A stretch of DNA of 64,000 bases, taken from Lunularia cruciata (lineage: Eukaryota > Streptophyta > Marchantiopsida > Lunulariales > Lunulariaceae). The notes under the pieces were generated by a model, which had not been told where the DNA came from, searched no databases, and worked only from the letters and a program-made list of their open reading frames with translations. The stretch covers positions 45,237,493 to 45,301,492 of the forward strand of contig OX419759.1 in assembly GCA_948567375.1 (NCBI GenBank), in the 5' to 3' direction. Of this stretch, positions 1-13,339 are shown piece by piece (the stretch's first letter is position 1; each line of letters begins with the position of its first letter). The position numbers were made by a program, and so were the translations under genes.

Positions 1-122
1 ATTTTGGCTCATTCACTTAGATAAGTTTTTCAGTCTGAAAGTACCTCCTAAAGTTATTTTCTATGGTCCAATGAGTTCTTGAAGGTGAGTACTGATACCT
101 TCATGTGCTCGGGATGTCTTTT

Positions 123-153
123 AGGCACTGATGTGGTTCCACAATCAGTGCCT
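123..153. repeat. Near-perfect hairpin
   Basis: Arms AGGCACTGAT (123-132) and ATCAGTGCCT (144-153) are perfect 10-bp complements. Inside them GTGG and CCAC continue the pairing around a 2-nt loop with one bulged base. No gene context is recognised. Confidence 0.7.
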
Positions 154-1556
154 CCACAATAACGTTCGAAAGAGTTTCAGGTTGTAGATATTAAACAGGA
201 AGAAGAGGATTCAATGAGCAGTTAGTGATGAGCTCGAGTAACATTTGATGTACATTTACATGCATACAACTCAGAAATTTCCGCGCGTGTAAGGACAATT
301 CAAGACAAATAAGCCCTACAAAAACACTTTCCACTATGAACGTGGTTATAATATTCGGTTCTTGGTTTCTTGTGGAGACCTGTGTCCGCCTAGCAAGAAA
401 ACAAATAACGACCGTAGCATACCACAGTATTGATGTTAGTGCTCTTGTTCGCCTTTTATCAACCAGATAAGTAAGCATTCCATGTTAAATCCAAGAGAGG
501 AAAAACCCACCCCAGAGGTAAAGGGAGAAATAATGAAGAAAAACCAGAAGAAAACAGAGGAACCTCTGTAACGAACTGTCGTATGTGTGTCCCATGGACA
601 CATCTGAATATCAAATCAATGTTCAGGGCGATGTCTCTTACATACCTTGAAGGGAAGGGATACCATACTTCCGTTGGCCACCTCCTTGCTCCTACGCTAT
701 GTCGACAGCCAAGTATGGCCCGCCTCCATACTAACCTGACATATACAGCACCGATCCTCGTCTTAAGAGACATGGGAGCATAAGTTCCACTGAAACACGA
801 CCATTAGCGGTATCCCATTTAGATGCCGTGGCACCCTGGCACTGGAAGCACGACCGCCAACCACAATCTCCAACGTGGGCACCACAGAGCGGATCAATTC
901 AACACCAGGTATATACGTAGCTGCGGGCCCCCTTGTTGTGCCCGGTTCCTGCCAATTGGAGAGTAGGAAGCCGTTGATTGATATCTAGAGCATGGAGGAT
1001 ATCGGCTAAAAGAGACAATCTGAGCTGTCCATTCGACTGGATGGAGAGATAAGGCCCACCTGGAGTCCAGTTTGAAGTTTTCATAGGATGTGATTCGCCC
1101 AGAGAACGTATCATCAGCTAGCAGATCGTACGGAAGCAAGTTGTACTCGACGCCCGTGAAAAGTACCTCCTGGCTTGTGTTCATGGTGTTATAAGAACAG
1201 AAAAATGGTCCGAGGTGGCAATTTGAGCGAAGAAGATGAACACAACATGAGGCTCGCTGATGTAACAGTGTTTATGGTACCGCGGGTCTGTGAGAGCATA
1301 AAGACGAGAGGACCATGTGCAATATCAAAATGTGTGCATCTTTTGAGATGTTTAGACGCTCAATGATCACGCGAACGTCCTGAAGGCAAGAATGACTTTA
1401 ATGTCATGATTGGAAAGAATACCAGGACCCGATTTCTTGAGCCTTCGCTACTTGTGGTGTCATGACAGGCTTGTAAGTGCCGAGGAATACACGAACACCA
1501 CCCACGGAGTAATCCACGTACTTGAATTTACAGGGTGCTGTAAGTGGTTTGGTTGC

Positions 1557-1597
1557 ATTCTTGAAGCATGTGGTTCTACCCCACATGCTTCAAGAAT
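1557..1597. repeat. Perfect 17-bp inverted repeat, 7-nt loop
   Basis: The left arm 1557-1573 (ATTCTTGAAGCATGTGG) is the exact reverse complement of 1581-1597, with loop TTCTACC between. No T-run follows and no coding context is recognised. Possibilities are a small foldback transposon remnant or a transcribed hairpin. Confidence 0.8.
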
Positions 1598-3212
1598 CCA
1601 CATGCCATACGGACTTCTAGTATAGGGCGAATACATTAGAATGTGCGCATGTTTGATGAATTCTTTGACTGCTTCAGCAGCGTCAGTGCTTGGTCACTGT
1701 GCAGAACGGGACTATGAAGGAGACACCCGGTAAGAGAATATGTAACTAGGAGTTCAAAGCTGGCCTACATCAGCGTACTCCTCTGCTAAGGTTGCATCTA
1801 CTAGCGGTCATGTTAAGATCGTGGTTCAGAGTTCAGCAACCGACTGCTCAAACCACGCGAGCACGCACTCACGCTCATTAACCTTCACCCTCTCGTATTG
1901 TGAAAATAAGGTAAGCTGTACACACTTGTGCTGGCTTTCTCCAATTCAGACATGCAAGGAAAAGCCATCTTCGTAGTAACGCCTCCGAGTTTAGAGATAA
2001 TTTCACCTTGGGAACAGAGGCACAAAAGTGACCAGACGGAAGTAACAAAGCGGTATCAGAAGTGTCCCCTTGGATCCTTCTAGTTGAGATCACGCAAACA
2101 GTAGACTGAAAGTTTTCGAAGGTGCAAACTGTTTGTAATGTGTGACATTCTAGGGTGTGACTTCTGACTAGCTAGGAAGCATGTTTTCCTCAGATGGCAC
2201 CCTTCTGTTGGATCTACATGGCTTCTGCATGCACCATAACTTCTCAACAATTTCTCGCAACTAAGGGAACAGTTTCCTACTCATGGAGACATTCTAAGGA
2301 TATAGGTACAGGACGCGGACATTCACTGTTTGATTTGTACTCCTCCTGAGCGAGTGTCCCGTTCCACCTTTCCTCTCGCACATTGAACTCCAGTGTACGA
2401 GATTCCGAGTGCGTCCGACGATAACTCGTGACTTCCCATTTTGGTGCGCAAATAAGTCAACACAGCGTCGATTTCGCCGCAAGTTTAGTTGTTCACGATG
2501 ACTTAGCATTACTCTGCAATTGAATACGAGCTGGAGCCCAGAAGCCGCAGACGAGAATCTCTTATGATTGGAGAGCAGCTACCGGCGTAATGAGAACTGA
2601 TTTGAAGCCGTTGACTGAGCCAAGATATGTGGATCCGTATTTGTTCAACTAATTAGGAGATATACTCTGAGCACCAAAGGTTTCAAATGCAGTCATCTTC
2701 ATGCAATACAACTGTCCAGCTAGTTTGAAGGTTTCTTCACCGATGGTGAAAGGTTCGGCTCGACAGATGAATTCCCATGTGTCAGACAGACGACTTCATG
2801 CAGCACCAAACAGTCCTTGCTTACAGAATGCTATGGATAGCTATTATCGACGGGTAGATCTGGTTCTCCATACAAAGGAGAAAATGGAAGAAATTCAGAC
2901 ACTGGATCAGCTGGCTGCTTGAGTTGGGCACAGGCACTAACCTGTATTCCATGGAACGCAACTCCTGGAATATTGAACACGCAAGTCTGTCACAGTCGAG
3001 TATTCATTCGTATGACATTTGTTCCGTCATCTGCTTGCATCCAAACTTGATAGCCCACACTTGAGCAGTGCCGGTACAGGTCCAAGGCGAGTGAGTAACA
3101 TATCGTCAAACGCCTATGAAAGATCTTATGAAAGTGTAACAAAGCGAACTTGGAACCCACGTGCTACCAGGATCATGTGAAGATTTCTAAGTCAACTTAA
3201 TCAAAGGAACAG

Positions 3213-3510
3213 CCAGATAGGTAGCCAAACACTTGCACATCTGATAACAAGAAGACCACAGCAGGTAACCACAGATTCTAAACCATAGTGATAACTTCAT
3301 ATAAACATACAACTTCAGTGATAAACCTGATACTGAACAGATATCAAAACACAGGCCAAAGAGTGGAAATATTACATCCAGATAGGTAGCCAAACACTTG
3401 CACATCAGATTACAAGAAGATCACAGAAGGCAACCACAGATTCTAAACCATTGTGAAAACTTCATTCAACCATACGACTTCCAGTGATAAACCTGATACT
3501 GAACTCAGGT
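3213..3510. repeat. Two-copy tandem duplication, period 165 bp
   Basis: Unit 1 starts at 3213 and unit 2 at 3378. Both begin CCAGATAGGTAGCCAAACAC and stay closely similar through the phrase GTGATAAACCTGATACTGAA. It lies just beyond the 3' end of the minus-strand Sec14-like gene, so it may sit in its 3' UTR or terminator region. Confidence 0.8.
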
Positions 3511-3673
3511 CAAGGACGAAATACTACACAAAAGGAAGTGAAGCGGGGCAACCTGAAGTGCAAGTAATAAGGATGGGTGTTTTTAAACATTATGGACATT
3601 TACTCCACAACGCAGTGCCAATCTTATAATACAAATATGCATGGACACGACTACCTTGAACTCGGTTTGGTGG

Positions 3674-6600
3674 CTAGTTGAGGTGGCTTTTCATGGAAAG
3701 GCAAATAATGGATTTCAAACCGCTGAGGGGAGGTTTCATCAGTGCTCTATAAGCAGACTCGTTGTATTCTGCTCTGAAAAACTTCCAATATGGCCTGAAC
3801 GAATTCGACGTTTTCTCCTTGAGCTCAACCCCAGAAGCTTGCTGTTGTTGTGGTGGCTCCGCCCTTCTCCCTATTCTAAACGAGTGACCCTCACCAGCTT
3901 TCAATTTCTTACCATGGTTACTAGACATTAAACCTGGAACCCAGAAATTTCTATCTGCCCTAAAACTACTGAATTCCTTTCCCCGCACACCGGGTGAGTT
4001 ACATGCAGTGGTTGGGTTGGAAAAAGAAAACGATCGGCAATGAGGAGTATTTACCAATGCCGAATCACTAGCGGAGTGAGAGCTCCGTTCAGTCTTTTGA
4101 GATCTAAAGGAAGGTGATTCCTGCAGTAAGCGACGGAGAGACGACCGTCCATCTCTGTCTTGTGATTGACTGCGAGATGTATTTGTTACCACGATATCTT
4201 GGAGGACATAGTCCTTCGAGGAAAGAAATATTACCTTCCCTTTTGTACTGTGATCAAAGAAAGGACAGATACCCTGCGGTGCCATTTACACATTTACACT
4301 AACTTCAGAATGACAAACCACTTAAGGGGACGACATTGAACAAATTTAAGATACAAACCTGAGACTGGACTTCACAAAGAAAATTTGACAAGATACAGAA
4401 GTTAAATCAGAATATTGTGCTTATACGTGGACAAACGGTTCATAAACTCAAATATTCAGGGATGAGATGCAAACCTTCCACAAGTAATAAAGTACAGATG
4501 GAGAATCTACGACGAAGGCCTTGGCCAACCTCTCCGGGTAGTGTTCGTTGAGAACCTTCAGTGTTCCTAGAATTGTACTTGATGAAGGAGAACTCAATTT
4601 TGAATTACCTGCACAAGAACTCGATGTATAAGTCAACATCTTCTTTCAGATGCCAGGTCTATACGAAGAATGTCCTGTACTGCTTGATCAGAAGGTGGTG
4701 TGAATTGTGTTGGTTCCTCTCGACGATTGTTTAACATGGAGCGTCGGTTATCTCTGTTGACTCCGACTACAACAGTAAATCTAGAAACGTACAGTTAAAC
4801 TACCTCTCAAGGCTGGAACTCCGACCTTTTGTTAGATTCAGAGTTGAGGACTAGATCCTCAACGGCCACACCGAGTGGAAGATAAGTAAAGGGCAATAGT
4901 AGCTTTCCATCACCGCCCAGATAGAGCGTGCCGGTGGGCGACAGATACGTTTGTGATACATATCCATGTCTGGAAAACTAATCAAGAAAAGAAACAGAAC
5001 CACTCTACACAAGTAGCAATTCATCAAATGTTTGCCTGCAATACCTATGTCTAAACAGCCACACTTCATATATGTTGAATCAACGCTTTAAATCAGGGTG
5101 ATCACCCTATTTTGACATACCAATATCAATGATGAGAACCCACTGGTCTACTCCTGGAGCCATGGAAGCCACGGCAACCTCCATTGTGAATATGAGATAC
5201 CGCAGAAACCTGTGCCGTCATGACACATAATGAGATCCAAGGAATAATTAGAGGTGGTCTTTTATACTGTGCATAAAATACATAGTATAATACTGTGCAT
5301 ACTTCTTGTATATTCCTAATTATTCTACAAGCATAAAATCAGTGCTTCATCCTAAGTTCCCTTGTGATCTTGCTCACTATCTAATCCCGTAGAAAAAACT
5401 TCCAATAATCTACACAATTTTGATAAGAGAAAGTAACAAGTATGCTACCCAAGAACGCGAACAACAGAAACAACACTGGTATTGTCATCGTATTGTCAAC
5501 CAACCAGTGTCTTCAAGAAAGCCAGAAGGTTTGTCCATTAGTTCACTTCCTTTAGCGCGAACGATTGAATCATCTCCGTGTTAAGGGAGAGAAACTTACT
5601 GTTTCTGAGACCAAGCGCCATAGGTAAAGCTTTTCCTCCTTACGACCTTCAACAACATGAAAGCAGTACATCGACCATTACTTACGATACATCGGCAAAA
5701 CAAGTCAAGCTGTACACATCTATGTTCAACAGGAAGAAACTCCCAAGGTGTAAAAGACCCAATTTCCTACTAAATAGCATAATTGAGTACGATGACGTAT
5801 AAAACCTACGATGTCTGCTAATCCAAGACTCTCTATAGTGACAAACAAAGCTGAAATTTTACCATATGTATGAGTAGTATGAAAAAAGAACATGAGAATA
5901 AAGGACAGCATAATGCTTTATCTAAGAGGCGAGGTAAACTGAAGTCACTGCGAAGGGTGTCTTCGACAATGCTCCAATGTATTTAGATGTTACAAGCTAT
6001 AGAGATGAAAGAGGCGGCCACACTTAAATCTCCAGAAATTGAAATATCCCTCGAATCCCTGTCAAGTTACCTCGTAGAGGCACTAGAGTTTCTGTGAGGT
6101 AACGTTGCCACATGAAGATTGTTGTGCATGTGTGACCCTGATTTAAAAGCAAATCCTCCAAATCTTTGAAGCAAGTTGCGGCAATGCCAGTCGGACTAGA
6201 CACTAACTAGCAGACTTCGGAGTTCACCTATCAACACCAAGATGGGCAACGATGATCACATGTACTAAATATTGAGCTTCCGTGTCCTCCGCGCTTCCGA
6301 GCGAGATTCGTCATTAGACAGATGATGAACGGGCAGGAAGCATACTCGGCTTCGGTGCTTAATCAAGATGACCAAGAACTATGAAAGGATTAAGAATGAG
6401 AGGCCATTGCCTACCACAACGGGCCGCCCTTCGTTGTCGTGTCCAGCAACATATGAAACACCCGACGCAAGCTCCGCAGAGAACTCGTCCGCTATTAAGT
6501 AATCTACAGTCGCACATTATAATAAGTTTATTAGACCTGTGCTTCCCACCATGACGGATGTGCAGGCTCGTAACGATAAGAGTTGCAGGCATATGCTAAT

Positions 6601-7517
6601 CGGACACCAAGCTTACAACGGCTCGTCGTGGCAAGGCTTACCAACATCGAAGCTTTCTCGCCATGTGAGAGTGGACTTGAGCAGCTTCGCAGACTTACGG
6701 ACGTTATCGCCACGTGCTTTCAAGCAGCGCTCTACGCAGGCTTCATTACAGTACTCAATCTGCAACATACAAACAATGTACGTTTATCAAATTATCGGAG
6801 GGATTGAATAGCTAAAGAATTACACCCTGTTGAGAGCAGTCGACATACAAAACTCTGATACAGAAGCATAAAATTGACGGTGCACACTCGAAACCACGAA
6901 TCTCCACGTAGAATTTAACACATTCAGACATGAAGCGAGTAAAATGCACCAGCATAGAGCATGCAGAGACTCTAGTCAGTGTTAATTGGTCACAAAATCA
7001 GGATAACTTGTCAGGATGCAATCATTCAGTAGGATGGGAACTCGACCGAGAGATACAGCTAGTGTATGCAAACCGAAGGCAACACTGAAATACCCAATTT
7101 TGCGCGCAGGGATAACCAGAGTGAATTGATCAGGAACTCAGGATGAGCTTAGCACTCATTCACAATGTGATGTCACCTGACAAATGAAGCTAATGAATGC
7201 AAACCGCACGAAACATTGAGAGTTCAAAATTTTCGCACTTCCAAAGTTGGAGAAATGTGAGAGTTGCCAACATATTTACATGTTAGTCAACATGTCTCAC
7301 TCACATGTTTCCAGCTCATACGCATACACTGCATAGCGTAAGTGAAACTCACCAGTGGACGATAATTTGAGCAAAGAAACTGGTGAGAACTTGAGCGCAC
7401 CTGTTTCTTAGAGAGTTGACCATCTTTCTGAATCAAATGCTGCACTGCCTTGATTTTCTCCTTCGTGCCATGGAGCGCCACTGCATCTCCAACGGCTGAA
7501 GAGATGATGCTACTCAT
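3674..7517 (-). CDS. Sec14-like CRAL-TRIO lipid-binding protein, 7 exons
   Basis: Predicted 397-residue protein of the plant Sec14-like (phosphatidylinositol transfer) superfamily, which binds or exchanges lipids at membranes. Exons, in transcript order on the minus strand: 7517-7401, 6759-6642, 6503-6415, 5646-5600, 5209-5121, 4608-4475, 4273-3674. All junctions are GT-AG and keep phase, giving 1194 nt ending in a stop. Residues ~40-66 form the helical CRAL-TRIO N region ([19 protein letters not shown]). Residues ~80-215 form the lipid-binding fold ([54 protein letters not shown]). The tail (~215-397) is Ser/Arg-rich and ends in a conserved-looking [11 protein letters not shown] block. The start is the only ATG in the first exon with a stop directly upstream in frame. 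Closest remembered relatives are the Arabidopsis At3g22410-type proteins. The weakest point is the acceptor of the 47-nt exon. No frameshift or premature stop is seen, so the gene looks functional. Confidence 0.87.
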
Positions 7518-7699
7518 CTAGACTTATCACGAGCATTTGCGAAGGAGCTTACACACACAAGAGACATAACCGAGATCTAAACTGGAGCTAATCAACAACA
7601 CCATAATCTCCCCGAAGATTTGCATCATATGGCGCCCGCCAGGGTGTTATCGCGCAAGAGTAGTTGTTGCAACCATAGCAGGAACTAATAAAAACTACG

Positions 7700-8170
7700 A
7701 CGCTGTGGCAGTTGCACATGCAGCGGCGATAAGCACTGTAGCGATCTGTAAGTGTCCTTGTATAGTTCCCCGCTTCGGTCTCCCGCATCGTCCCCACCAT
7801 CATCGTCTCGCGCTTTTCGTCCCCGCTTCCCACTCATCATCACCTCCCCCGCCATTCGTTCTCTGTCTCGTACTCTCTTCCGCTCCTGTTCATCTTCTCT
7901 TCCCTCATCTGCCCACCGGTCTCTCCTTCCGCCCGGCCCGCGCTTCATGAACCCCGTGAACAGTATGGAATTGGTGACCGGGAACCGAGAACAGTGCCAA
8001 TTCTAGCACAGTCCAATCAGTGATGTTCTTCCTTTTAGCGTTACCAGCATCTGCCCGCCGGTGGGCACTCTTCCGCGCTTGCACCTCCCGCTCATCCTGA
8101 CCCCGTTTCCTTCAATAATATCGCAACTGCAGGGGGGGAACTGGTGACCGGGACCGGGAGTGGTGCCTAT
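7700..8170. promoter_or_regulatory. Pyrimidine-rich upstream region with partial duplication
   Basis: About 7770-7950 is strongly C/T-rich on the plus strand, so G/A-rich on the strand of the Sec14-like gene whose start is at 7517. This fits a plant promoter or 5' UTR. A related sequence is repeated: 7905-7985 and 8050-8150 share TCTGCCC-CCGGT, a CGCGCTT block and GGTGACCGGGA. It could equally be the 5' leader of an unrecognised plus-strand transcript. Confidence 0.4.
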
Positions 8171-10680
8171 TAAGAAAAGTCAATAAGTTCGGGGGCTGTC
8201 CAAGAGAAAAAGGTTATTTGGGTCGTTGGAGCAAACAGGAAAGATACAGCCATTCCTCCCTGAACTGCCCAACCCTTAGTGACGTTAGTCCTCCTCTAAA
8301 GTTGTCCACGCTCTACACCTCCATCCAGCTTCCTGTACCTCGGTCAGGTTGTCGATAACGATCTACAGCTTCTACGCCCATCCGCCAAAGTACACTCAGT
8401 CAACGCACAAATTGCCAAAGTTAACTTAACCCCGGTGTCCAAGCTAACCTGACCTTTAGCTGAACTACTACACTACTACCCTTCACCACCGTATTGAATG
8501 ACGGTGAGCCCCCCGGAGAATCAACTTCTATCTGCTCCCACCTAGCTCTAGCTCTCCTTACAGTAGAAGTCATAAGCCGGCCCTACGGGAGGGCCGGGTC
8601 TGGGCCCCAGCTTTTGAATTTTAAAGTTTTTCTCCTCCTTTTGTCCCGGCCTTGTCTGCTGGCAATTCTGACTCCGCATTAAAGTGGCAACTCTGTCCAT
8701 GTTAATTACCGAGTCTGGATTGACCGTAATCACCTACTTAAGGCGTAAACATGTGATGTGTTCTTTATAGACAGTTAAAATTACGACACCTAATATACTG
8801 GAGAACGTACGCTCGAAGTGGCTCGCGGACGTGACGGAACGGCCCGATCTTGAAGCACGATTGCAGACATACATGAAACATTACTCCTTCATTGTACTTC
8901 TCTTGGTAGTTAACATAAACACTCCTTCCTAACTTGCCGTAATTACGAAGAATCTTGTCATGACAAAAATGTAGAAACACTGCATCCTATTAAATAGTAC
9001 TACTAATCAGTATTGTCCGAGAATGTTTCTTCAACACCTTAGACACATCTACTGCAGATTCCCAAATTCATTGGTGAGTTGATCGACAGTAGATAATTTA
9101 AAGAACAAGTTGGCATTGGGATCATACATTTCAAGCTTCTACAGTAGAACGTTTCTCTCGTTGCAGCTATTTAACAAATAAAAGAGGAAAAGATAAACAT
9201 GAGCAGTGTGAATATAGGCCATTTTACAAATTGGAGCTGTAAGAACAAAGGTGTGAGAAAAAGATGATGCGTAAATAGTCAAAAATAAAAACAAATAAAA
9301 TGTCAAGCATATATCACGACGTCATCGAGATTTCACATAAGTCGCTGATCACTCACAATACGTGTTCATATCTTCCCGTGATTAGTGAGGTCTCCTACTT
9401 AGTACAGTATTAAACATGATGATCAAATACCGTACTCTTCATTCTGTTCCCGAATACTCGTAATTCGGCAACCGGATTATGATTCTACTTACCATAATTA
9501 TGTCCCCCAGCACAAAGAGCATGCTCGCACCGACTTACGTCATCCTCGCAGGGTATTTATGGCACTACTTCGTATTACCGCAGTTGTAGTTTGAGCGAAT
9601 TAACGGAGCCTTGTAACGTGGGATTTCTTGGGAAACAATATGATCTGGGCGACCAATCGCAGGTCTTCTGCCAAACAAGCACTATATCCCCTCTGTGCAT
9701 CGCTCTCGGCGATCGACGGACGCGGAAGGAAGTACATTGAGCTCCGTCGATGAAAATGCCTCTGTTGACGTCGCCTATTACTGTGCAGTGTAGTCAACAG
9801 GGCCCCGAAGATTTACGTCGCGGTGACACGTTCCGACACTGGAAGATAGAAGTAGTCTGCGGAGATGGTTGATGGTGGAGCATGTTGAAGGACAGATTGT
9901 CAATTGTCTGCTCGATACCCACGACGGACGTTCGTATACAAGGAAAACGTCGTGTCACGTTCACCGACTAACGAAAACTAGACCTCGTCCTTCCGTTTTG
10001 AACCCCTCTGCTAAATAAAGCCGAGGTGCCTGGGCTTACCGCTGTATATCCGCACTCGTCCAGCAAACACTGCCAAGAAAGCGGTCCGACAGATTAGAGA
10101 GTGTGTGTGTTACATTTAATTTCGACCTAATGGCGGTTCCTAACGGCGGGGGTGTTCAATTTGAATGAAGCGGACTCATCAACCTACAACGGCCTTTCAA
10201 TGACGTAGTTAGGACATAAACGTCATGTAATGCGTCCGGTTCCTTCTGCTGAAGTCGGCGGAATCTTACGGACGCTTTGTACGACTGATGTAAAAGTTTG
10301 GTCAAGTCGCACTTTCAGACGGATTTTGTACTTCTATGGTAAAACATTGGCTCAGATTCGGCTGACATTTCAGGGATGGCCTTTACTGCTGAAATCTTCC
10401 TGGAGACGATATGTTTCGCTCGTGCAGTAACTGTCATTCAAGAGAAATTGCAAAGTTGTAACTCCGATACAAGGGCCCAGCTAAACTAGGGACACGACAG
10501 TTTGTCCCATTTGCCGATTTTCGTTCAAAGAGGGTGCTGACGGGCAACTCCCGGTTGCTACGACTGGCCTGAAGTAGGACGATAGTTCTTTGGTCTTCTA
10601 AGACCACAAGTCAAATATAGTATCATTTTGCACGCTAGATTCTGACGCATGAACCAGTTTTAAACATTAGTACACTGAAG
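8170..10680. other. No recognisable gene
   Basis: Short open stretches exist (9600-9797 minus, 10230-10430 plus), but I see no domain, no in-phase exon chain and no repeat family. A GC-rich hairpin lies at 8577-8597: arms CCGGCCCT and AGGGCCGG, loop ACGGG. Confidence 0.4.
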
Positions 10681-12656
10681 AAATGTTGGAAAGTAATTAC
10701 CTTCTATAAGTAGTCCATATTAGTTTAAATGTCTATCACACTAATATATTATATGATAAAATGCTATGAGTTTCCTGATTACAATATCGCTCTCGAGTTC
10801 AGATAATAATGTTTTGTTTAATATATGTGTATGAGCTTGTGAGTAACCTATCCATTTTATAGTTTTTAGTCAGAATATTTTATATATTTATTCTCACATG
10901 TTGTTGATCGGGAGTTTAAAATATATAATTAAATTAAATTAAATTAACCTACAGAAGATTAAAAGAGTTCATTTGAATTTAAACATACACTATCAAATGG
11001 ATTCTAATTATTTTTTTCAATATTAAACTATTTCTCTATTAATCTATATATATTATGAAAAGAGAACTTTAATTTCATGGGAGGTCTTAGAAAAGGTATA
11101 CAATAACTTATAACATATCCATCTAAAGACTGTTATTTCTTTAGAACTATTTCAAAATAATTTAGAATAAGATTTTTTTTTGATAAATTAACATAAACTT
11201 TATAACCTTATTCCTCACCTTCACAATTTAGAATCAAAGATAATATAAATTTCTTTATCAGATATTTAGCTGAAATTATAAATTATGATATTAACCTTAT
11301 AAGATATTCAAGTAGATATAATTGATAAAAAAAATTTAAAATTTAGAAAATAAAACAATCTCATGATATAAGGAGTCAAAAGAAAAACACATTTGTAAAG
11401 ATATCTTAAAAACAAAATATTAAAAATTAATCTGTAAACAATTGTTAGTCAGTGATCTCGATAGAAAGATATTCATTTCAAATCTAGATTAATTCTAGCA
11501 TAAACACTCATATGTAAGATAATTTTAAATATAAGTATAGATATTGATATGAATATTATTTTTGAATAATTAGAATAGCTTCTTGGATGTATCCAATAGA
11601 ATAAGTTTTACTTTTGTTTTATTAAATCTTGATTCAAGATAATATATCTATCATAACTTAAAACTAAAGGTATATATTCTTCTAATAATACGATTAATAG
11701 TCTTTCTCTTCAACATCAAAGTTCTCCGATTATATTCTTTGGTAGTTAATGTAGCTTTATTCTATAATTATACAAGTTATTTCAAATATATTTTATTTTA
11801 TTACCTTAATTTACTAAGATAATAATATCATTTCAGACAATATGATGATAATATCTTCTGTTATAAATATGAAACTTAAGATATTGTATGAAGATGCTAA
11901 TCTTTTACTGAGTATTATCAATCTATTGTATAACTTTGTGACATATATTGGTGATTTTTGTACTAGATAAATTACTTTTATATAAAGTAAGATCTTTTAG
12001 AAGTAAAACTTATCTACTAGTAATTTAAGTAACTGTATTATAAAATATGTAAATGATGCAGACAACTTATATCAAAAATGGGTACAAAGTTGATAATTTA
12101 CTGAGTTACTTGATAAATCATGATAAAATAAGGTTTAGATGTCTATATCACAAGTAAGCATTTCAACTCAAAGTCTTCAAAATAAAAACTATTATTTTAT
12201 ATTTTTATTTTCTGCAAGACGAAAATTAAAATTTGGTCTAATTGATATACCGAGTGGACTTCATGACCTTTATTTTCTTTATTTAGAATCTCTATATACC
12301 AGTACCATCCACTCTGGTCTAAAGATAGAATTGCTTTATCTCCTTAAATATTGTAGTCTGAATATACTCAATATAGAAAAATTACTAAATAAACGTTGTA
12401 ATAAAACTTTGAAATATATAAATTGATATTAATAATCTCAAATTTTATTTGACATAATATATTTTTAAAAACGTTTTGATATTAATATTTAGAAAAAAAC
12501 AGATTTTCATAAAAAATAAATTAAATATAATAAAATATCTCTTGAATTGATCTTTTGAATTCAAACATAAGTTAGCCCAAAGGAAGTGCCCCATATTCAT
12601 CATCCAATAGTCTTAGAGTAGCTTAATGTTTTTATTTTTATTTTGCATACTTAGAA

Positions 12657-12709
12657 ACCCCATATTTATATGGGGTTGCTAAGTATTAAAATATTTTAAT
12701 ACTTAGCAA
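12657..12709. repeat. Paired hairpin and 34-bp perfect palindrome
   Basis: 12676-12709 is a perfect palindrome with no spacer: left arm TTGCTAAGTATTAAAAT, right arm its reverse complement. It directly abuts a second hairpin at 12657-12676, arms ACCCCATA and TATGGGGT around TTTA. Confidence 0.85.
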
Positions 12710-13173
12710 TACATTGCAACTAAAAGCTGAGAGAGGAGGATTCTGCCTTGACGAGTACATGAACCCGTTACACACCGATATGAATAAATTTATTGTCTTA
12801 TGTGTTTGCAATAAAACCGTATCTTCCCCCTTCCATGGACAAGTTTCATAAAATATAAAGTTTAGATATATTACAATATATAGCATTTTATGACATTAAG
12901 ATATAGCTATATTACATACATGAAATTTCCAACAAAAGGAGACATTTTCCTCGTGGCAGACGTTACAAAATGTGAATGAAGGAAGGTAGAAGACACTCGA
13001 GGACAGTATCTGCAATACAGATAATTGACATACAAAATGAGAACGTGACGATAAGAATATTATAAGAAACAACTTCTCGTCTCCGAATATAAATTTTTTT
13101 CTAAGATCCACTTAGTAAATTTTGGATGAATCTGCTACGCTTTCAATTACAGAATAAATAATAAAAAGCAAAA

Positions 13174-13203
13174 TTAATCACAATATTAAAATATTGTGAT
13201 TAA
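13174..13203. repeat. 30-nt near-palindrome
   Basis: Arms TTAATCACAATATT (13174-13187) and its exact complement (13190-13203) are separated by AA. Its core ATTAAAATATT is also in the core of the palindrome at 12676-12709, about 465 bp away. Confidence 0.8.
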
Positions 13204-13339
13204 CTTACACTTAAATGTTCTACACTATATATTACTTATTAATACAAATGGTAAGCTTTTATAACAAGGATAATCATACTAGATAAAAGGTTTCAGATAT
13301 AAGGTATCCCGATCTTACTTTTCGAGATCCAAATAGAAG

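Larger units (their letters stand above)
1..3660. other. No recognisable gene; moderate-GC DNA
   Basis: I see several open stretches of 60-100 codons on both strands here, for example 894-1184 and 1878-2093 on the minus strand and 2701-2922 on the plus strand. None shows a family motif or joins to a neighbour through in-phase splice sites. The stretch lies downstream of the minus-strand Sec14-like gene, so its right end (about 3000-3670) may be that gene's 3' UTR. Structure worth noting is listed separately: two hairpins and a tandem duplication. Confidence 0.4.

Noticed and set aside
2701-2922. 73-codon plus-strand open stretch
   Set aside because: Looks protein-like but has no recognised family and no in-phase partner exon; left as unassigned DNA.
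7705-8006. Overlapping plus- and minus-strand open stretches of 80-90 codons
   Set aside because: They follow from the long pyrimidine-rich tract with few stop codons; no domain and biased composition.
8577-8597. GC-rich hairpin as a possible terminator
   Set aside because: Intrinsic hairpin terminators are not expected in a plant nuclear genome and no gene ends here.
12139-12426. 95-codon open stretch in the AT-rich block
   Set aside because: Low-complexity Leu/Tyr/Ile/Asn composition expected of AT-rich DNA, no motif.
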